Of a stretch of 64,000 bases of DNA, positions 61,290 through 64,000 are shown piece by piece. The DNA comes from Rhizosphaericola sp047606825 (GTDB taxonomy: Bacteria > Bacteroidota > Bacteroidia > Chitinophagales > Chitinophagaceae). Each line of letters starts with the position of its first letter. Within the stretch, counting starts at the first letter, position 1. The notes under the pieces are model-generated. The model was not told the origin of the DNA. It saw only the letters and a program-made list of their open reading frames with translations, and did no database searches. The DNA lies in the NCBI GenBank assembly GCA_047606825.1, contig JASGDY010000089.1, positions 62,001 to 126,000 of the forward strand, given 5' to 3'. The position numbers and the translations under genes were made by a program.

Positions 61290-62795
61290 ATGGCAACAAA
61301 AAAATCCCTCTCGGAACACAGCAAGTCTTACGACAGTCGCTTATTTGGCACAGGACTTACATTTGACGATGTATTGTTAATGCCTGGTTACAGCGATGTT
61401 TTACCCAAAGAAGTTACAATCAAAACCAGTCTCACCAAAGAGATTGCACTTAACCTGCCCATTATCAGTGCGGCAATGGACACCGTTACGGAAGCCAGTC
61501 TGGCAATAGCGCTAGCGCGTGAAGGAGGTCTCGGTATTCTCCACAAAAACATGACTATCGAAGCGCAGGCCGAGCAGGTCAGGAAAGTCAAAAGAAGCGA
61601 AAGTGGCCTTATCCTGGACCCTATCACACTGCACGAAAGCGCCACCATTGGCGATGCTTTCCGGCTCATTGCTGAGAACAAAATCGGCGGTATTCCCATC
61701 GTGGGCAATGACAAAAAACTGGTCGGCATCCTCACCAACCGCGACTTACGTTTTGAAACCAAAAAAAGCAAGAAGGTTTCCGAAGTGATGACTTCCGAAA
61801 ATCTCATCACGGCGACGGAAGGTGTGGACCTCAAAAAGGCCGAGAAGGTATTGCACCAGTACAAAATCGAGAAACTCCCCGTCGTTGACAAGAAAGGCAA
61901 ACTCGTTGGCCTGATTACCTACCGCGATATTCTCCAGCTCAAAAACTACCCCAACAGTATCAAGGACACTTACGGACGACTTCTGGTCGGTGCGGCGTTG
62001 GGCATTACGTTTGACATGCTCGACAGGGCGGATGCCTTGATGCAGGTCGGCGTAGACGTTGTCGGTCTGGACAGTGCGCACGGTCATAGCCTCGGTGTCA
62101 TCGAATCCTTGAAAAACCTGAAAAAGAATTTCCCCAAACTGCAAGTCATCGCGGGCAACGTTGCTACTGCCACGGGAGCCAAAGCCTTGGCGGACGCGGG
62201 TGCCGATGCCGTGAAAGTCGGTATCGGACCCGGTTCCATCTGTACGACGCGTATCGTCGCAGGTGCGGGCGTACCGCAGTTGACGGCCATCATCGAATGT
62301 GCCAGCGCATTGAAAGGAACAGGTGTTCCAGTGATTGGCGACGGTGGTATCCGTTATACAGGCGACATGGTAAAAGCCTTGGCTGCCGGGGCTTCCGTCG
62401 TGATGATGGGAAGCATTTTTGCGGGTGTGGAAGAAAGTCCCGGCGAAACGATCATCTACGAAGGACGTAAGTTCAAACAATACCGCGGTATGGGCAGCAT
62501 CGGTGCGATGTCCATGGCGCACGGCAGTAAAGACCGTTATTTCCAAGAGGAGTCCGACGTGAAAAAGCTGGTTCCGGAAGGCATTGAAGGCCGTGTTCCC
62601 TACAAAGGCTATCTGCACGAGGTCGTCGCACAGTTTATCGGCGGTTTGCGTTCCGGTATGGGGTATTGCGGCGCCAGAAATGTCGGCGAACTCCAAAAAG
62701 CGACTTTTGTACAGATTACCAATGCGGGCATGCGCGAAAGCCATGCGCACGACATTGAAATCACCAAGGAAGCCCCGAACTATAGTAGGCGGTAG
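61290..62795 (+). CDS. guaB: IMP dehydrogenase
   Basis: NAD-dependent oxidation of IMP to XMP, first step to guanine nucleotides. TFDDVLLMPGYSDVLP at the N-terminus, a CBS-domain pair (about 95-220, GIPIVGNDKKLVGILTNRD and LPVVDKKGKLVGLITYRD), the catalytic loop GPGSICTTRIVAGAG (Cys about 312) and the flap region GMGSIGAMSMAHGSKDRYFQ. Length 501 aa is slightly over usual (about 490). The ATG at 61290 is used; the TTG six bases before it would overlap the -7 box. Confidence 0.96.
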   Translation: MATKKSLSEHSKSYDSRLFGTGLTFDDVLLMPGYSDVLPKEVTIKTSLTKEIALNLPIISAAMDTVTEASLAIALAREGGLGILHKNMTIEAQAEQVRKVKRSESGLILDPITLHESATIGDAFRLIAENKIGGIPIVGNDKKLVGILTNRDLRFETKKSKKVSEVMTSENLITATEGVDLKKAEKVLHQYKIEKLPVVDKKGKLVGLITYRDILQLKNYPNSIKDTYGRLLVGAALGITFDMLDRADALMQVGVDVVGLDSAHGHSLGVIESLKNLKKNFPKLQVIAGNVATATGAKALADAGADAVKVGIGPGSICTTRIVAGAGVPQLTAIIECASALKGTGVPVIGDGGIRYTGDMVKALAAGASVVMMGSIFAGVEESPGETIIYEGRKFKQYRGMGSIGAMSMAHGSKDRYFQEESDVKKLVPEGIEGRVPYKGYLHEVVAQFIGGLRSGMGYCGARNVGELQKATFVQITNAGMRESHAHDIEITKEAPNYSRR

Positions 62796-62869
62796 GTCGG
62801 TTTGATAACTTAAACATTCATGGCTACGATTGATCGTCACCGTTGAGAATAATCATTGCAAATAAAAAA

Positions 62870-62895
62870 GCCGCAACGATAAGTTGCGGCTTTTT
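62870..62895 (+). terminator. terminator of guaB
   Basis: GCCGCAAC-GATAA-GTTGCGGC with a following T run, 75 nt after the stop. Confidence 0.88.
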
Positions 62896-63150
62896 GGTGT
62901 TGGGCAAAGTCGTGTTGCCTAATTGCATATTTATTTACCGGTAGCGTCTTACCTGGGAAACTAGATGCTAAAAATATAAACAGGTGGGTGTATTATTTTA
63001 TTATTTCCACTTCGTCCACGCCAAAAACAAACCAAATTTGCTATTTTCCACATTTGACTTAGAAGAGCTGTTTGAGTTATTTATTTTCTTCTCCGCACAG
63101 TCTCCAAAACTTAACTTAAACAATCTCTTAAGCAACTTCTAAAAAAAAAG

Positions 63151-63180
63151 TTGGCTATATAAAAATAATTGTTAAATTTG
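63151..63180 (+). promoter_or_regulatory. promoter at the right end of the window
   Basis: TTGG (63151-63154), 18 nt, TAAATTTG (63173-63180): a good Bacteroidota promoter. The 255 bp before it (62896-63150) hold no gene that I can support. Confidence 0.6.
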
Positions 63181-63270
63181 CTGCCAAATTAGTCTACTTT
63201 TTTTGTAGGGTATTTATTCGCCAAACACACAATAGAAGTTAAATTAAGTAATAAGTTTTTTTGGCAAAAA

Positions 63271-63297
63271 AGACGGAAACCGTGGGGGTTTCCGTCT
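63271..63297 (+). other. leader hairpin
   Basis: AGACGGAAACC-GTGGG-GGTTTCCGTCT is a perfect 11-bp stem about 90 nt after the -7 box and 68 nt before a small ORF. Same relative position as the hairpin at 42826-42851. Confidence 0.5.
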
Positions 63298-63365
63298 CAA
63301 GTCAAGCATACCAACAAATTTCGTGAATCAAACAGAATCCATTAACAGCTTAACATCACAAAGTT

Positions 63366-63482
63366 ATGAAAAAAAAGAAGATCGAATCGTTTTTCGACTT
63401 GTCGTTTCGATTATCCGTGTACATTGGTTTATCCAAAAATCAGATTCGCAATGTCGTTGATAGACTACCGTCCTGTTGTTGA
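63366..63482 (+). CDS. small leader ORF (38 aa)
   Basis: A basic 38-codon frame (MKKKKIESFFDLSFRLSVYI, ending RLPSCC) with no signal peptide or known family. It occupies the same place in the leader as the 59-aa ORF at 42909. About 410 bp without another ORF follow before the last gene. Coding status is uncertain. Confidence 0.3.
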   Translation: MKKKKIESFFDLSFRLSVYIGLSKNQIRNVVDRLPSCC

Positions 63483-63895
63483 CTATCTATAATTACATAC
63501 TTGTTGTTTCCCCGAACTGAGGGAAAGTATTTTCTATCCAAAGCATCCATCAGGCAAAATCAAAAAGATCTGCCATGCTTCCCCATGTCTGTTTCGGTTT
63601 CGGTCATTGTCTATTCCAGCAATTTAGGGCGTGGATTTATGTAGCGCATTAGGAACAGAAAATAGTAATCTTCTGATGACGAATGGGTAAGGACAGCCAT
63701 TGTCGATTCCTTCATTTCTTGTCTTTCTTGTTGCATCTACTGAATGGAGGATTTGACCTCAAAGTTTGGTGAGGTAAGCACGTGTACATTGGTTGCGCGG
63801 TGTTGGAGTTGGCAAATACGACGAACCATAACGGACACATATTACATCTTTATAGTCTATAATTTTAATAGAGTAATTTCTGCAAAAGTGTTGAA

Positions 63896-64000
63896 ATGAT
63901 AAAAAAGCAAAAACTGCAATTGAAGCAAAACCGCAAAGGATTGGTGAAAAAAATAGGGATGGCAGCACTCACTTTAATCGCTTCCGTTTCTCTGCTACAG
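63896..64000 (+). CDS. N-terminus of an exported protein, cut by the window edge
   Basis: The first 35 codons form a basic region (IKKQKLQLKQNRKGLVKK) and a hydrophobic core (IGMAALTLIASVSLL), a signal peptide. The rest is beyond the window. A SusC-type receptor is a guess, from the leader that resembles that of the PUL. Confidence 0.55.
   Translation, partial: MIKKQKLQLKQNRKGLVKKIGMAALTLIASVSLLQ

Noticed and set aside
61746..62840. 364-codon minus-strand frame
   Set aside because: Antisense of guaB with no recognisable domain.

Overview
The window reads as chromosomal DNA from a Bacteroidota bacterium, most likely of the Chitinophagia/Chitinophagaceae group. This rests on a SusC/SusD pair with sulfatases, Bacteroidota-type promoters (TTTG, a spacer of about 20 nt, then TAnnTTTG), signal peptides ending in the AQ/CAQ style, DUF4199 and DUF6364 proteins, and a variant dihydroorotase lineage that I associate with this group. 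The family-level placement is inference.

Layout. 0-13 kb is housekeeping: gpsA, ppc, a family 9 glycosyltransferase, an MFS transporter, a DUF6364/PIN toxin-antitoxin pair, dnaK, a small membrane protein, a TlpA-like thioredoxin and a large uncharacterised helical protein. 13.2-30.2 kb is an almost complete branched-chain amino acid supercluster on the + strand: leuA, leuC, leuD, leuB, ilvD, ilvB, ilvN, ilvC, ilvA. It is interrupted by unrelated cargo: a second DUF6364/PIN pair with a DinB protein and a methyltransferase between leuC and leuD, a double ABC ATPase and a decayed GxxExxY gene before leuB, and a DUF6886 protein and a methyltransferase before ilvA. Three copies of a small MITE-like palindromic element sit in the ilv intergenic gaps.

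30.6-37.6 kb holds a TPR histidine kinase and NarL-type regulator, followed by a beta-barrel protein, a lipoprotein, a trypsin-like protease, a glutathione peroxidase and a pair of small overlapping genes. 38-42.3 kb (minus strand) holds an aminotransferase, a GT2 glycosyltransferase, a DUF4199 membrane protein and a dihydroorotase homologue that has lost most metal ligands. tRNA-Pro(GGG) follows on the + strand.

42.7-58.8 kb is a sulfatase-rich polysaccharide utilisation locus (PUL): promoter, structured leader with a small ORF, SusC, SusD, a small secreted protein, four intact Cys-type sulfatases, two sulfatase remnants, a rhodanese-thioredoxin fusion lacking the rhodanese cysteine, a YeiH-type putative sulfate exporter and a DUF4350-like protein. 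No glycoside hydrolase or lyase is visible, so the locus looks specialised for desulfating a glycan and disposing of sulfate. 58.9-61.3 kb carries an SDR/Crp-like regulator pair sharing a 20-bp upstream motif, and a broken tyrosine recombinase. guaB follows with a promoter so close to its ATG that a leaderless mRNA is predicted. The window ends in a second promoter/hairpin/small-ORF leader and the first codons of another exported protein.
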